From: Flavobacterium sp. AG291
Lineage (GTDB): Bacteria; Bacteroidota; Bacteroidia; Flavobacteriales; Flavobacteriaceae
NCBI RefSeq assembly: GCF_003350375.1
Contig: NZ_QQAR01000017.1
Span: 1-64,000 of the forward strand
DNA length: 64,000 nucleotides
Direction of reading: 5' to 3'
Shown piece by piece: positions 18,901 through 26,797 of this stretch. Position 1 is the first letter of the stretch; each line of letters starts with the position of its first letter. The notes under the pieces were generated by a model, which saw nothing but the letters and a program-made list of their open reading frames with translations, had not been told where the DNA came from and did not search any database. The translations under genes were made by a program, and so were the position numbers.

Positions 18901-19377
18901 TGGACCGATATGGGAGCCATTGGCACCATTAAGTTCATAACTTATGGCGGCTCCGGTTAATACTTCAACTGTTATAGAACCATCGTTACCGCATAGAATC
19001 CCTTTTGGTTTCAGGTTAAAAGTCAATGGAGCGGTATTGTCTTCGATAGTTACCTGAACCGGAGGTGTGGGAGGGAGGATTTCTGTTTGTGGAGTTCCGG
19101 TGTATTGATGCGCTTCTACTTTATAAATGCCATCCTGCTGTCCTCCAACTGTTGTTGCGGAACTATTATGTACTAAAACCGGTGTCGATGAACCGTTAGG
19201 TCCCAGATAATATACGATGTATATAATATTAGCTCCTGGCTGAGCATTTTGTACAGAAAAACTTATGGAGCCATTTCCATTACAGGTTTCGTTCGTAGGG
19301 ATGGCGGTTACTGTAAAATCCTGTGCTGAGAGCAATAGGGAAGAAAAAAGCAAAAGTGCTACCATGGCATATTTCAT
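15988..19377 (-). CDS. Large secreted protein with T9SS type B (gliding-motility-type) C-terminal sorting domain
   Basis: A protein of 1129 residues from the ATG at 19377, chosen because it begins directly with a signal peptide (MKYAMVALLLFSSLLLSAQ); an ATG 17 codons upstream would bury it. The body is a series of SprB/Ig-like beta modules with paired Cys and repeated 'VEVSDPCNHT', 'YTVTVKDDIGCEGS' and 'YTIYVKDEFDCG' ends. The C terminus has the type B/CHU_C-like signature FFTPNGDGINEYW...IYDRYGKLI...GWDGT.NG...ATDYWFVV. It should be exported by T9SS and act at the surface, perhaps in adhesion. It is convergent with the nucleoside transporter. Confidence 0.88.
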   Translation of the reverse strand: MKYAMVALLLFSSLLLSAQDFTVTAIPTNETCNGNGSISFSVQNAQPGANIIYIVYYLGPNGSSTPVLVHNSSATTVGGQQDGIYKVEAHQYTGTPQTEILPPTPPVQVTIEDNTAPLTFNLKPKGILCGNDGSITVEVLTGAAISYELNGANGSHIGPQSSNIFTGLTQNVLYSIVVTNGCGVGIPHSITLFEEIPEYAVSSAQFPDIELPACDKLTIKNDLLSTNNVSLTYPFTAKFTVTHYDGTVNIYNETITTGELVMAPVSVIIDYHYNEPCHYNVEFTDTCGTVIASDEFPIDILLTGSGEMIELACLQKGLKYRFGKFYGPFTLEFVNPPAGFNPADYNAQYPGPYTAADMPIIFGDENNPLPFGDYTVKIHDTCNRTPDGVTPTVTLEIPEIEPTVITYPSTCIAGGSIDAFIPGLPMAEAAITAGPPEYSTTYDVDISQYIINQNTIRDKVIVGGLPPGDYFIVMKDTCGVTYPPVPFKILPYKGDVSSYLSRPDCEIGYGTLALTGAANGYTYVEITAAPEAFSNDHPLPYEVTQYVIPSQGVYIDHLPPGQYKFKAHNDCDDDIEMTFANAVVPEYKITTEEYVLIPHCGSFDIFINHQSTGTAFVGFYLQLWDETTGKWRNPNPLGDEYEEGTQVLGYPVPGITLADSNALKLTNNTTHYNLIYPSGKFRVIKQFTTFGNGENLETTKFCTPTLYEFEYFGDLFVNGAVSLNCSGNSGDVLIDAVGVPPLTYKIVSHNGDAYLVDNGTNNVFSGLTSGVYTVEVSDPCNHTQPLTFNIAEIPPLVYVPHPSLLNGMSLCDQDGDNKESFNITPYTPIILDDQDPSDVTITYHTSLNEAESGINPIPDPSNLITGTATIYARATHDLSFDCAAVTWFKLTVNPMPVLNMKERWGGCEGEDVTITADSGYPYYKWTNDSGTVNIIGPESITVSDEGNYTVTVKDDIGCEGSKTVEVVKSPIPVINTVTIKDWTDQDNVLTVVMETTAIPSSYLYSIDNIHFQNSPTFNNLPPGQYTIYVKDEFDCGLDTFDAYILTYPKFFTPNGDGINEYWKIYMSILEPDMLIYIYDRYGKLITGFGADSKGWDGTLNGYKLPATDYWFVVKRQNGQELKGHFSMIR

Positions 19378-19388
19378 ATATATGAAAT
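19371..19388. repeat. Perfect 18-bp palindrome across the start codon of the T9SS type B gene
   Basis: ATTTCATAT/ATATGAAAT is a perfect 18-bp palindrome that includes the proposed start codon (19375-19377 on the minus strand). It could be an operator or an mRNA hairpin hiding the start. It may equally be chance in AT-rich sequence. Confidence 0.35.
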
Positions 19389-19428
19389 ATACCTCATTTA
19401 AATAGCGTTTATGAGAGTTTAAGTTCAT

Positions 19429-19616
19429 TGTAAAATTAAGTTCTTAATTGACTTAATTTCAAGTTTTTTCCGAAGTCTAAGGTAGAAAAAAAATCATTAC
19501 TATAAAAAGTATGTTAATTTATTTGATTTAAAATGTTATTATTCTGACAAATGTTGAATTTTATATAAATGTTTTTTCTGATTTTATTTACCTGCTTAAA
19601 AATGTGAGTGTTATAC
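19429..19616. other. AT-rich intergenic stretch without a gene
   Basis: This lies between the divergent T9SS type B gene and the rpsA promoter. No ORF, RNA gene or hairpin of note is seen. It presumably holds the leftward promoter, but no convincing TAnnTTTG was found on that strand. Confidence 0.4.
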
Positions 19617-19646
19617 TTGTTTTTGTTTGAAAAAGTTGTACCTTTG
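19617..19646 (+). promoter_or_regulatory. rpsA promoter, TTG-N19-TACCTTTG
   Basis: TTG at 19617-19619 and TACCTTTG at 19639-19646 are 19 bases apart, which fits the Flavobacterium promoter consensus. Transcription should start at about 19653. Confidence 0.75.
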
Positions 19647-19652
19647 CGCACC

Positions 19653-19766
19653 TTTTGGCAGATGTGGTTTCCTTAAGGGATTTAAACAATTTTATGTAAA
19701 ACGCTTCTGTTGTTTTGCGCTGCACAAGAAACCGGGCTAAACACAGGATACAAATTTTTAATCAGC
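19653..19766 (+). promoter_or_regulatory. Long 5' leader of rpsA
   Basis: About 115 bases separate the predicted transcript start from the proposed ATG. An in-frame ATG at 19710 exists, but the 19 residues it adds do not resemble S1. A long leader before rpsA leaves room for autogenous control by S1, which is established for E. coli rpsA. No strongly conserved hairpin could be defined by eye. Confidence 0.4.
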
Positions 19767-21545
19767 ATGTCTGAACAAATTAAAACACAAGAGGAATTTC
19801 TAAAGGATTTTAACTGGCATAACTTCGAAGAAGGTATTGATGCAGTAGACGAACAAAACCTTAGAGAGTTTGAAAATCTTGTTGAAAAAACTTTCATCTC
19901 AACCGACAGCGATGAAGTAGTAGAAGGTACTGTAGTAAGAATTACTGACAGGGATGCTATTGTTGATATCAACGCTAAATCGGAAGGTGTTATTTCTCTT
20001 AACGAATTCCGTTACAATCCAAACCTTAAAGTAGGTGATAAAGTTGAGGTTCTTATCGACGTTCGTGAGGATAAATCAGGACAACTTGTATTGTCTCACA
20101 AAAAAGCACGTACAATCAAAGCATGGGATAGAGTTATCAATGCTAACGAAACTGGTGAAATCGTTAATGGTTTTGTTAAATGCAGAACTAAAGGCGGTAT
20201 GATCGTTGACGTTTTCGGTATTGAGGCATTCCTTCCGGGATCTCAGATTGATGTTAAACCAATCAGAGATTACGATCAGTATGTGAACAAAACTATGGAA
20301 TTTAAAGTTGTGAAAATCAACCACGAATTCAAAAACGTAGTAGTATCTCACAAAGCGCTTATCGAAGCAGATATCGAAGTACAGAAAAAAGAAATCATCG
20401 GACAACTTGAAAAAGGACAGGTTCTTGAAGGTGTTGTTAAAAACATCACATCTTATGGTGTATTCATCGATCTTGGAGGTGTTGACGGTCTTATCCACAT
20501 CACTGACCTTTCTTGGAGCCGTATTAACCACCCTAGTGAAGTTCTTGAGCTTGATCAGAAACTTAACGTGGTTATCCTTGATTTCGATGATGAGAAAACA
20601 AGAATCCAACTTGGTCTTAAACAACTTCACGCTCACCCATGGGATGCGCTTGACGCAAACCTTGCAGTAGGTGATAAAGTTAAAGGTAAAGTAGTAGTTA
20701 TCGCTGACTACGGTGCATTTATCGAAGTTGCTGAAGGTGTAGAAGGTCTTATCCACGTTTCTGAAATGTCTTGGTCTACGCACCTAAGATCTGCTCAGGA
20801 TTTCGTTAAAGTTGGTGATGAGGTAGAAGCTGTTATCCTTACTCTTGACAGAGATGACCGTAAAATGTCTCTAGGTATCAAGCAACTTACTCAGGACCCA
20901 TGGACTGACATCACTTCTAAATACCCTGTAGGTTCTAAACACACAGGTATCGTTAGAAACTTTACAAACTTTGGTATATTCGTAGAACTTGAAGAAGGTA
21001 TCGATGGACTAATTTACATCTCTGACCTTTCTTGGACTAAGAAAATCAAACACCCAAGTGAGTTTGTAAACGTAGGTGATAAACTTGATGTTGTTGTACT
21101 TGAGCTAGACGTTGAAGGACGTAAACTATCTCTAGGTCACAAACAAACTCAGGCTAACCCATGGGATAAATATGAAGATTCTTTCGCTGTAGGTACTGTA
21201 CATACAGGTGAGATTTCTGAAATCGTTGACAAAGGTGCTACTGTAGAGTTCGGTGACGATATTGTTGCTTTCATCCCTACACGTCACCTTGAGAAAGAAG
21301 ATGGCAAAAAACTTAAAAAAGGTGAGTCAGCTGAATTCAAAGTTATCGAGTTCAACAAAGAATTCAAAAGAGTAGTAGCTTCTCACACTGCTACTTTCCG
21401 TGATGAGGAAGAGAAAAATGTAAGAACTGCTCAGGAGTCTAACGCTTCTGCGTCTTCTTCAAACAACGTTGAGAAAACCACTCTTGGTGATATCGACGCT
21501 CTTGCTGAACTAAAAGAAAGAATGGAAAAAGGAGAAAACAAATAA
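19767..21545 (+). CDS. rpsA: 30S ribosomal protein S1
   Basis: A 592-residue protein from the ATG at 19767 (MSEQIKTQEEF), made of six S1/OB-fold RNA-binding repeats. Each has the G-x-V-x-G ... G-x-F/V-V/I-x-L core, for example GVVKNITSYGVFIDL, GKVVVIADYGAFIEV and GIVRNFTNFGIFVEL. The tail is acidic and low-complexity. S1 brings mRNAs to the 30S subunit; in Bacteroidota, where Shine-Dalgarno pairing is rarely used, it is likely to be especially important. Codon use is strongly biased (many ctt, gta, atc), as for a highly expressed gene. Confidence 0.96.
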   Translation: MSEQIKTQEEFLKDFNWHNFEEGIDAVDEQNLREFENLVEKTFISTDSDEVVEGTVVRITDRDAIVDINAKSEGVISLNEFRYNPNLKVGDKVEVLIDVREDKSGQLVLSHKKARTIKAWDRVINANETGEIVNGFVKCRTKGGMIVDVFGIEAFLPGSQIDVKPIRDYDQYVNKTMEFKVVKINHEFKNVVVSHKALIEADIEVQKKEIIGQLEKGQVLEGVVKNITSYGVFIDLGGVDGLIHITDLSWSRINHPSEVLELDQKLNVVILDFDDEKTRIQLGLKQLHAHPWDALDANLAVGDKVKGKVVVIADYGAFIEVAEGVEGLIHVSEMSWSTHLRSAQDFVKVGDEVEAVILTLDRDDRKMSLGIKQLTQDPWTDITSKYPVGSKHTGIVRNFTNFGIFVELEEGIDGLIYISDLSWTKKIKHPSEFVNVGDKLDVVVLELDVEGRKLSLGHKQTQANPWDKYEDSFAVGTVHTGEISEIVDKGATVEFGDDIVAFIPTRHLEKEDGKKLKKGESAEFKVIEFNKEFKRVVASHTATFRDEEEKNVRTAQESNASASSSNNVEKTTLGDIDALAELKERMEKGENK

Positions 21546-21567
21546 TCCTTATCCTCTTTAAATATTG

Positions 21568-21598
21568 AAGCCCCTGTCAATGACAGGGGCTTTTTTTA
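21568..21598 (+). terminator. Terminator after rpsA
   Basis: The 11-bp stem AGCCCCTGTCA / TGACAGGGGCT has a one-base loop centre and is followed by seven T. Confidence 0.92.
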
Positions 21599-21666
21599 TT
21601 CAGTTTTGTTTTTATATTGCTATTTTTCTTACTTTTATAAAAATCAACACTTTAAAAAAATGAGCT

Positions 21667-22212
21667 ATGAAATTACTATTGTTAATATCAGTTCTTTTTC
21701 TAAGTATAATACTACAGGCACAAACTTATGCTCCTTATACCGGTAATAAAGCAAATGAAACCAAAGTGTCTAAACCGGCAAAAAATAAAGATGAAAACAG
21801 TAAGCCTGTAATAGCTGAAAAAATACAGAAAGAGGAATTAAAAAAGCCTACAGACGATTTTCAGGACCTTATGAATAAAGCTGTAGAACAGTTTAATCAA
21901 AAAGATTATCGTAAAGCGGAGAGTTTTTATACCCGGGCACTCGATGTAAGTACCGAAGAAACAGCATGGAGGGCTTTGCTGTCGAGAGCTACGTTATACG
22001 GTATAATGAAAGATGATAAAAAAGCTGTCGCCGATCTAACAACTGCTATTGATAGCGGAAATACTCCCGAAAAGCAGTTGGCAATGATGTATATGCAAAG
22101 GGCAAGGATTGAGGCAAAAAACAAGAACATGGATTTTGCCTGCAATGACGTAGCGAAGGCAAAGGCGCTTGGTCTACCTGATGTACTCACTCAGGGGGTA
22201 GAATGTAAATAA
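21667..22212 (+). CDS. Exported TPR-repeat protein, copy 1
   Basis: A 181-residue protein with a signal peptide (cleavage about residue 19, LQAQ), a Lys/Asn/Glu-rich spacer (residues 20-60) and about three tetratricopeptide-like helical pairs (for example 'AVEQFNQKDYRKAESFYTRA' and KKAVADLTTAIDSG). It ends with a short Cys-containing tail and is probably a periplasmic scaffold. It is a paralog of the next gene: both mature proteins begin QTYAPY(T/S)GNKAN.TKVSKP. Function unknown. Confidence 0.7.
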   Translation: MKLLLLISVLFLSIILQAQTYAPYTGNKANETKVSKPAKNKDENSKPVIAEKIQKEELKKPTDDFQDLMNKAVEQFNQKDYRKAESFYTRALDVSTEETAWRALLSRATLYGIMKDDKKAVADLTTAIDSGNTPEKQLAMMYMQRARIEAKNKNMDFACNDVAKAKALGLPDVLTQGVECK

Positions 22213-22243
22213 TGATGTAAATACAGGACTAAAATAGTAAAAG

Positions 22244-22276
22244 AATGCCCTCTCAACAATAAGAGGGCTTTTTTTG
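22244..22276 (+). terminator. Terminator between the two TPR genes
   Basis: The stem GCCCTCT / AGAGGGC is followed by seven T, so the two paralogs are probably transcribed separately. Confidence 0.8.
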
Positions 22277-22340
22277 GTTTAATTTTTGTAGATCTTTATT
22301 TTTATTTTTACAATCATCAATTGAAATAAAATAACCTGTT

Positions 22341-22964
22341 ATGAAAGTACTTTTATTATTTACCGGACTTTTAATGTGTATAAGCATTCAGGCTCAAACC
22401 TATGCACCATATTCAGGAAATAAAGCTAATGGAACTAAGGTTTCAAAACCGGTAAAAAATAAACCAGTAGTTACCGAAAAAACACCTGAAAAAGAAAATA
22501 TAAACTCTAAAACGACTGTTTCAAAAACTGATTCGTCTAAGAATGAAAATAACAAACCGGTAGTTGCTGAAACAACACTGGCAAACGAAAATACAAAACC
22601 AAAAGAAAGCTATCGGGACTATATGACTATGGCTATTGAACAGCTTCACCAGAAAGATTATCAAAAGGCGCTCGATTTTTATGGTCTGGCATTGGGGGCA
22701 AGTACGCCGGAATCTGTTCATATTGTTTTGAAATCCAGAGCTATATTGTATGCTATAATGAAGGAAGATGAAAAAGCTGTTGCCGATCTTACGAAGGCTA
22801 TTCAGTATAAGGGTACTCCCGAAACGCAACTGGCAATCCTTTATGTTATGAGGGCAAAAATGTATGCTAATAATAAGAATATGGACCTTGCCTGTAAAGA
22901 TGCCACTAAAGCTAAGGCCCTTGGAGCATCATATGAAATGATAAGGGATATTGATTGTAAATAA
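22341..22964 (+). CDS. Exported TPR-repeat protein, copy 2
   Basis: A 207-residue paralog of the gene 128 bases upstream. It has the same signal peptide type, the same QTYAPYSGNKANGTKVSKP start, a longer Lys/Glu/Asn-rich spacer, and matching TPR helices (MAIEQLHQKDYQKALDFYGL and EKAVADLTKAIQYKGTPETQ) and Cys-ending tail. The pair arose by tandem duplication with expansion of the spacer. No partner can be named. Confidence 0.7.
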   Translation: MKVLLLFTGLLMCISIQAQTYAPYSGNKANGTKVSKPVKNKPVVTEKTPEKENINSKTTVSKTDSSKNENNKPVVAETTLANENTKPKESYRDYMTMAIEQLHQKDYQKALDFYGLALGASTPESVHIVLKSRAILYAIMKEDEKAVADLTKAIQYKGTPETQLAILYVMRAKMYANNKNMDLACKDATKAKALGASYEMIRDIDCK

Positions 22965-23171
22965 TATTTAATACTGATTGTGTTGCTTTTACGCAGTATA
23001 CGGCATAACTAATAATCTTTTTGTTATTATTTATTTTAAAAAGGATAATGTTGATTCTGAGGAATAAATAACGGCTATTAGTTAAAAAAATCTAAAATTT
23101 TACTGTTTCCTAAAACCATGATTGTGTTTATGGCGTATCTGTCACTATAAACTTTTAACAAATAAACAATC

Positions 23172-23720
23172 ATGAAAACTTCAAAATTCTTCGCAGCAGT
23201 AATTGTTTTGCTTTTAACCGTAGGTGCTGTTTCAGCACAAACAAAAATGGTAGGCGGTGCCGCAATGTATCCTAACAAAAATATTATTGAGAACGCCGTA
23301 AATTCGAAAGACCATACTACGCTTGTAGCTGCTGTTAAAGCTGCCGGCCTTGTCGAAACACTTGAGGGAAAAGGACCGTTTACTGTATTTGCGCCAACTA
23401 ATGAGGCATTTGATAAACTTCCCAAAGGAACAGTAGAGACTCTTCTTAAACCGGAAAATAAAAAAATGTTACAGGGAGTACTTACCTACCATGTTGTAGC
23501 AGGTAAATGGAGCGCTGCTGATGTAATGTCGGCTATCAAGAAAGGTAAAGGGACAGCTGAAGTAACTACAGTGCAGGGTGGTAAGCTATGGTTTATGATG
23601 GATGGTAAAGACGTTTGGATCAAAGATGAAAAAGGAGGAAAAGCGAAAGTTACTATTGCTGATGTAAATCAGTCTAACGGAGTGATACATGTTATTGATA
23701 CTGTACTGATGCACAAATAA
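23172..23720 (+). CDS. Fasciclin (FAS1) domain protein, exported
   Basis: A 182-residue protein with a signal peptide (cleavage about residue 23, VSAQ) and one FAS1 domain. The H1 motif region is GPFTVFAPTNEAFDKLPKGT, then LTYHVVAGKW, and the H2 region is SNGVIHVIDTVLM. FAS1 domains mediate adhesion; bacterial single-domain forms are exported and of unsettled role. It is monocistronic. Confidence 0.9.
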   Translation: MKTSKFFAAVIVLLLTVGAVSAQTKMVGGAAMYPNKNIIENAVNSKDHTTLVAAVKAAGLVETLEGKGPFTVFAPTNEAFDKLPKGTVETLLKPENKKMLQGVLTYHVVAGKWSAADVMSAIKKGKGTAEVTTVQGGKLWFMMDGKDVWIKDEKGGKAKVTIADVNQSNGVIHVIDTVLMHK

Positions 23721-23745
23721 TAAATTAAGTTAGTGTTGGATATGA

Positions 23746-23778
23746 AAATCCCTGGTGTAAAAGGCATCAGGGATTTTT
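23746..23778. terminator. Terminator between convergent genes
   Basis: The stem AAATCCCTG / CAGGGATTT is followed by T on the plus strand, with an A-rich start that can also serve the minus strand. It lies between the fasciclin gene and the membrane protein gene. Confidence 0.75.
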
Positions 23779-24246
23779 TTATTTGCCTTCAGGATTATAT
23801 TTTTTGTGATACGGTCGTGGCATATATTTCCAGCTGTGAATAGGAGCAACGCCTGTTTCCAGGACTTCAATATCAAAGTTTCTTTTAAAATAATAAACAT
23901 CTTCTCCTAACAACAGATGTAAACCTAAGGGCGGAGTAATGATCAGCGCCGCTATAATCCACAGGGTTATCGAAACTGCTTTTTTTATTCTTAAAGGGAA
24001 TTTTTTACTTATTGCGTAAATGATTAGAAACCAAAAAGAAAAATAGCATAAAATATCTGCAAAAAACTCCATTATAAAAAACTGGTAAGCCATTGAGGTA
24101 TGAAAAGCAGGGCAGGAGTATATAAACGGAAAACCATACATTACATAGTCCGGTGCATCAACAACAAGAACATACCACCACTTTGTAAAACCCGCAAAAG
24201 ATATCAGAGTGAGCGGGAGGGTGAGTTTTAGGATCAGTTGTTTCAT
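23779..24246 (-). CDS. Small inner-membrane protein, unknown
   Basis: A 155-residue protein with an N-terminal helix (about 4-30) and two further hydrophobic helices (about 55-82 and 90-112), then a polar C-terminal tail rich in Tyr, His and Pro. No family is recognised and no catalytic residues stand out. It stands alone. Confidence 0.55.
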   Translation of the reverse strand: MKQLILKLTLPLTLISFAGFTKWWYVLVVDAPDYVMYGFPFIYSCPAFHTSMAYQFFIMEFFADILCYFSFWFLIIYAISKKFPLRIKKAVSITLWIIAALIITPPLGLHLLLGEDVYYFKRNFDIEVLETGVAPIHSWKYMPRPYHKKYNPEGK

Positions 24247-24289
24247 TGGAGAGTTGATTTACAGCTTAAATATATAAACTTAATTACAA

Positions 24290-24315
24290 TAAAAAAGCCA
24301 CCTACAGGTGGCTTT
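24290..24315 (-). terminator. Terminator of the glutamine cyclotransferase gene
   Basis: Read leftward, the stem GCCACCT / AGGTGGC with a 2-base centre is followed by six T. Confidence 0.85.
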
Positions 24316-24376
24316 AAATATTTTGAGAGTTATTCAGGTTTGTCGAATCAACACATCAACAAATAACCAAATCTAC

Positions 24377-25474
24377 TTAGTTGTGTATTCTTATCTCAAA
24401 CATTTTGTCCCAGTTCTTACCGGTAACAAAGAATGTTTTGGTTTTAGCATTATAAGCGATACCGTTAAGCACGTCTACATCAATGTGCTTGGTGATCTTC
24501 GATTTAAGTGCTGAAAGGTCTAAAACAGCTTCTACAGCTCCGGTTTTAGGGTCAATAACTGCAATAGCATCTTTTTGATAAATGTTACCATAAATCTTAC
24601 CATCTACCCATTCCAGTTCGTTTACATCCTTAATTTTTGTGCCTTTGGTGTACACGTTTATATAGTCTACCTCTTTCATTGTTTCCGGGTCTAGAATATA
24701 TATTTTTTCCGAACCATCGGTCATATACAGGTGTGTACCATTATTGGTAAGTCCCCAGCCTTCGGTTTGTTTAAAATAAGGCACGGTTTTTATCTTTTCA
24801 AGGTTATCGGCATTATAAATATAGCTTTCATTACGTTTGTAGGTTAGCTGGTAGATCTTGTTGTTCAGTACCGTTGCACCTTCACCAAAGTTAGCCATAT
24901 CAAGTTGTGTTCTTTTGTACACCTCTCCGTTTTTATAGTTTACCTTACGGATGTCTGACACTGCTCTCTTACCTGAAGGGCCTGAACCACTACCGGTACT
25001 CTCAATAAGTGTATCACGGTAAAATTCAAGTCCCTGTGTATAGGCTGTCATATCGTGAGGATAAGTATTAACAATATCATATTTTAATAATTTATAGTCA
25101 ATACCGCTAACAAGTTCTACGCGGTTACTTACTTCAGCAGTTTCACCTCCGTAGTAAACAAGGGCTTTAATATTAAGGTAACCCAGTTTTTGACCGTTAA
25201 GAGCAAAGTCAAATTTTTTATTACCTACAGAAGTACCTACTTTTTTATCGTTTACAAAATAAACAACTGAGTCGATTGCTTCTTCTTTTGCGTTAGTAAT
25301 CTGTAAAGCGAGAGTCTCCTGGGGTTGGTATTGCTGCTTTAAATTAGCTGTATCTATAGCAAATAAGTTGTTTTTATCTTCATTTTTGCCTCCACATGAT
25401 AAAATTGTTGAGCCAAGGAAGGATAATACTAGTGCACCCAATAAAATGAATACGAATATGTTACGTTTTTTCAT
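24377..25474 (-). CDS. Glutaminyl-peptide cyclotransferase, lipoprotein
   Basis: A 365-residue protein from the ATG at 25474. The signal peptide ends in the lipobox STILSC. A short Ig-like segment is followed by the beta-propeller of bacterial/plant-type glutamine cyclotransferase: DMTAYTQGLEFYRDTLIESTG, YKNGEVYKRTQL, YQLTYKRNESYIY, WGLTNNGTHLYMTDGS and VNELEWVDGKIYGNIY are the propeller motifs. It converts N-terminal Gln of exported proteins to pyroglutamate, a modification known in Bacteroidota envelopes. The frame stays open upstream for 48 codons, but that stretch overlaps the SRP RNA gene and lacks a signal peptide, so it is excluded. Confidence 0.87.
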   Translation of the reverse strand: MKKRNIFVFILLGALVLSFLGSTILSCGGKNEDKNNLFAIDTANLKQQYQPQETLALQITNAKEEAIDSVVYFVNDKKVGTSVGNKKFDFALNGQKLGYLNIKALVYYGGETAEVSNRVELVSGIDYKLLKYDIVNTYPHDMTAYTQGLEFYRDTLIESTGSGSGPSGKRAVSDIRKVNYKNGEVYKRTQLDMANFGEGATVLNNKIYQLTYKRNESYIYNADNLEKIKTVPYFKQTEGWGLTNNGTHLYMTDGSEKIYILDPETMKEVDYINVYTKGTKIKDVNELEWVDGKIYGNIYQKDAIAVIDPKTGAVEAVLDLSALKSKITKHIDVDVLNGIAYNAKTKTFFVTGKNWDKMFEIRIHN

Positions 25475-25529
25475 GGTTAAAAGAATAATAAAGCCAATAT
25501 ACAATTGTATTTTATATCTCACAATTGCC

Positions 25530-25559
25530 TTGCGAAAATACAAAAAGATTGTATATTTG
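25530..25559 (+). promoter_or_regulatory. Promoter of ffs, TTG-N19-TATATTTG
   Basis: TTG at 25530-25532 and TATATTTG at 25552-25559 are 19 bases apart. The RNA 5' end at 25564 lies five bases after the -7 box, the usual distance. Confidence 0.85.
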
Positions 25560-25563
25560 CAGC

Positions 25564-25657
25564 GGCAAGTCCTACACGACCAGCTCCTGTTGACTCCTCC
25601 AGGGTGGGAACACAGCAAAGGTAAATGGTTGTAGCGGTGCGATGTAGGTCGCTTGCC
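25564..25657 (+). ncRNA. ffs: Signal recognition particle RNA (4.5S type)
   Basis: A 94-base RNA gene. The ends pair (GGCAAG / CTTGCC), followed inward by TCCTACACGACC... pairing with ...GGTGCGATGTAGG. The apical half shows the conserved SRP domain IV with asymmetric loop CAGG and AGCAAAGG and the GGTGGGAA-type loop. It scaffolds Ffh for membrane targeting of proteins. A T-rich run follows the last stem. Its own promoter precedes it. Confidence 0.93.
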
Positions 25658-25764
25658 ATTTTTTTATTCTTTTTAGTCGTCTCCTTCGGGAGATTTTTTC
25701 GTTTTAAGGCTTCTGTTTATCCTGAGCTTATTAACTTAGTAGAGTTAATTATTACGGTTTTACG

Positions 25765-26742
25765 ATGGCAAAAATCAAAACATTATTTCTTTTAGTTATA
25801 CTATCATTGAATGGTTTGTGTTCTTTTGCTCAGGAAAAGGTTTCCGACTACGTTGCTTACTACGCATCTGCTAATTATAAAGGAAATGACATTGTTATAT
25901 TCCGTAAGTTCAGGAAGAATGTCAGGCAGTATTACCTTACGGTAGATTTAAAAACACTAAATACCGCTGTTATTGCTGCATCTGAAGTAAAGCCTGTTGA
26001 ATCCCCAATAGAACAGCTTTCAAAAACCTACGCTGCTTCTCCTTATTTTAAGGCATTAAGTTTTGTAAGCAAACAGTCTTTTGCTTTACAGGATGCAGGA
26101 ATCATTCACGGTTATCCAAAAGAAAAAGGTATTACGCTTACCATTGACCTTTGTCCGTCGCATAAGTCGCTTGACAGGGGTATTTTTACGTCTCTGATAA
26201 CTGAATTTTCAAAAACAGAACAGCCTGTTCCGGTTGCGCTTTCCATATCGGGGAAATTCATGCTGACCCACAAAGAGGATATCGACTGGCTAAAATCGTT
26301 GCAGGAGCAAAAGAAGATTGCGATTACATGGGTTAACCATACTTACAATCATTTTTATGAGCCCGGGATACCACTAACGGAGAACTTTTTGCTTAGTCCG
26401 GGAACAAATATCGATTTTGAAGTATTAGCCAATGAACGGCTAATGATTGAAAACGGATTAATTCCATCTATGTTTTTCAGGTTTCCGGGCTTGATATCGG
26501 ATAATACAGTGGTTAAAGAAATTACATCTTACGGACTAATTCCTATTGGCAGCGATGCCTGGCTGGCGAAAGGGCAGTCATCAGGGCAGGGGAGTATTGT
26601 GCTGATTCATGGTAATGGTAACGAACCTATTGGGGTAAAAGATTTCCTGAAACTATTGCAGACCCAAAAACAGGCCGTAATGCAAAAGCAATGGCTGCTG
26701 TATGATCTAGGTAAAGCTGTGGATGATGAGTTTAAGGATTGA
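25765..26742 (+). CDS. Polysaccharide deacetylase-like (NodB homology) exported protein
   Basis: A 325-residue exported protein (signal peptide about 1-22, SFAQ). After a region of about 100 residues comes a NodB-like domain. Motif 1 is LTIDLCPSH with an Asp and a Cys where the family usually has TFDDGP, motif 2 is NHTYNH (the H-x3-H metal pair), motif 3 is FFRFPG, and the C-terminal part has SIVLIHGNGNE with the late His. It probably removes acyl groups from a periplasmic or external polysaccharide. The second metal Asp of motif 1 is replaced by Leu-Cys, so activity is uncertain. Confidence 0.7.
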   Translation: MAKIKTLFLLVILSLNGLCSFAQEKVSDYVAYYASANYKGNDIVIFRKFRKNVRQYYLTVDLKTLNTAVIAASEVKPVESPIEQLSKTYAASPYFKALSFVSKQSFALQDAGIIHGYPKEKGITLTIDLCPSHKSLDRGIFTSLITEFSKTEQPVPVALSISGKFMLTHKEDIDWLKSLQEQKKIAITWVNHTYNHFYEPGIPLTENFLLSPGTNIDFEVLANERLMIENGLIPSMFFRFPGLISDNTVVKEITSYGLIPIGSDAWLAKGQSSGQGSIVLIHGNGNEPIGVKDFLKLLQTQKQAVMQKQWLLYDLGKAVDDEFKD

Positions 26743-26770
26743 TTTTCCTCCCCTTCCAGAAAGGGATTGT

Positions 26771-26794
26771 TTCTTTTGTTTCAGGACAAAAGAA
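26771..26794. terminator. Possible bidirectional terminator
   Basis: The perfect 9-bp stem TTCTTTTGT / ACAAAAGAA with a 6-base loop sits between the convergent deacetylase and esterase genes. It is AT-rich, so weak on its own. Confidence 0.4.
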
Positions 26795-26797
26795 AAA

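Noticed and set aside
20076..20783. 235-residue open frame antisense to rpsA
   Set aside because: It mirrors rpsA codon bias, has no start context, no domain and an unusual composition rich in Phe, Asp and Val. It is a frame left open by codon choice on the other strand.
25475..25618. N-terminal extension of the cyclotransferase
   Set aside because: It overlaps the ffs RNA and its promoter and would bury the lipoprotein signal.
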